A stretch of 5,115 nucleotides of DNA from Phycisphaerae bacterium (GTDB lineage: Bacteria > Planctomycetota > Phycisphaerae > SM23-33), in assembly GCA_022866005.1 (NCBI GenBank), contig JALHTV010000214.1, positions 1 through 5,115 of the forward strand. The letters are read 5' to 3'. Shown in pieces: positions 4,808-5,115 of the stretch. Within the stretch, counting starts at the first letter, position 1; each line of letters starts with the position of its first letter. The notes beneath the pieces are model-generated. The model did no database searches. It had not been told where the DNA came from and worked only from the letters and a program-made list of their open reading frames with translations. Position numbers and translations under genes: made by a program.

Positions 4808-5115
4808 ATGCCGACGATCGGCCAGCAGAAAGTCGATGTGCTGACGGTGGGCCTGCTGGCCGTTCTGATCGCGGCCGCGGCCGGCCTCACCTTTCTCGTC
4901 CCGTCGCTCCACCCCTGGGTCTTCCTGGCCGTCGCCGCAGCGGCCCTGGTGGTCACCTGGGCGGTTCGCTGGGAGATCACCCTGTGGGCGTGGCTGTGGG
5001 TGCTCTCATTCGGCCTGTTTGACGCCCCGTTCTGGCGCCTGGACATCCCGGGCTTCTTCAACATGACCATCGAGCGGTTCTTGTTCCTGGCCGCCGTTGT
5101 GGCGTTCGTCATACA
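4808..5115 (+). CDS. O-antigen ligase/polymerase-like membrane protein, N-terminal fragment
   Basis: An ATG with a well-placed GAGG opens a frame that runs off the right edge after 102 codons. The peptide is strongly hydrophobic with likely membrane helices at about residues 11-31, 35-53, 56-71 and 89-102. Between the last two sits DAPFWRLDIPGFFNMTIERFLFL. A loop of this kind, ending in an R-F-L-F-L helix start, is typical of the N-terminus of O-antigen ligase domain (Wzy/WaaL-class) proteins, which polymerise or transfer undecaprenyl-linked glycans at the periplasmic face of the inner membrane. The position directly after chain-length and export genes supports a polymerase (Wzy) role. The catalytic periplasmic loop would lie beyond the window, so ligase, polymerase or another polytopic protein cannot be separated here. 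Confidence 0.72.
   Translation, partial: MPTIGQQKVDVLTVGLLAVLIAAAAGLTFLVPSLHPWVFLAVAAAALVVTWAVRWEITLWAWLWVLSFGLFDAPFWRLDIPGFFNMTIERFLFLAAVVAFVI

Noticed and set aside
4018..5112. Minus-strand open frame (364 codons) spanning the kinase-like and ligase-like genes
   Set aside because: It crosses two convincing plus-strand genes and the gap between them; the product has no recognisable domain.
1..5115. tRNA, rRNA, CRISPR array, insertion sequence, toxin-antitoxin or phage genes
   Set aside because: I saw no regularly spaced repeats, transposase or integrase motifs, or tRNA-like cloverleaf in the non-coding parts; the window is a compact operon plus a divergent gene.

Overview
The window is GC-rich (my visual estimate is about two thirds G+C, strongly G/C at third codon positions). 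It reads as chromosomal DNA from a diderm (Gram-negative-type) bacterium, because two of the genes encode probable outer-membrane lipoproteins and one of these is a Wza-like polysaccharide export protein. The protein style (a separate Wzc-like chain-length protein and BY-kinase-like protein, and an export protein with two export-type repeats) would fit Planctomycetota or a related environmental lineage. That assignment is inference and no marker gene confirms it.

Layout. At the left edge, on the minus strand, is the N-terminal piece of an MDR-family alcohol dehydrogenase/quinone oxidoreductase. A divergent non-coding region of about 370 bases follows (roughly 198-564). It holds several GC-rich inverted repeats, one plausible sigma70-type promoter pointing right, a long imperfect stem that would lie in the 5' leader, a short AT-rich patch, and overlapping hairpins next to the first ribosome binding site. 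From 565 to the right edge five genes run on the plus strand with gaps of 4, 39, 8 and 37 bases, each with a clear Shine-Dalgarno sequence, so they look like one operon: (1) a lipoprotein with TPR-like helices and a C-terminal SPOR domain; (2) a Wza/OPX-type export lipoprotein with an SLBB domain; (3) a Wzz/Wzc-type inner-membrane polysaccharide co-polymerase with a long coiled coil and no kinase domain; (4) a small BY-kinase/CpsD-like P-loop protein whose Walker A lysine is replaced by alanine; (5) the start of a polytopic membrane protein resembling O-antigen ligase/polymerase (Wzy/WaaL class), cut by the window end.

Working together. The set is the core of a Wzx/Wzy-type exopolysaccharide or capsule export system: polymerase, chain-length co-polymerase, regulatory ATPase-like partner and outer-membrane channel. 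The unusual points are the SPOR/TPR lipoprotein leading the operon, which could tie export to peptidoglycan; the degenerate nucleotide site of the kinase-like partner; and the structured leader upstream of the operon. Together they suggest, as a hypothesis only, an export machine controlled by something other than classical tyrosine autophosphorylation.
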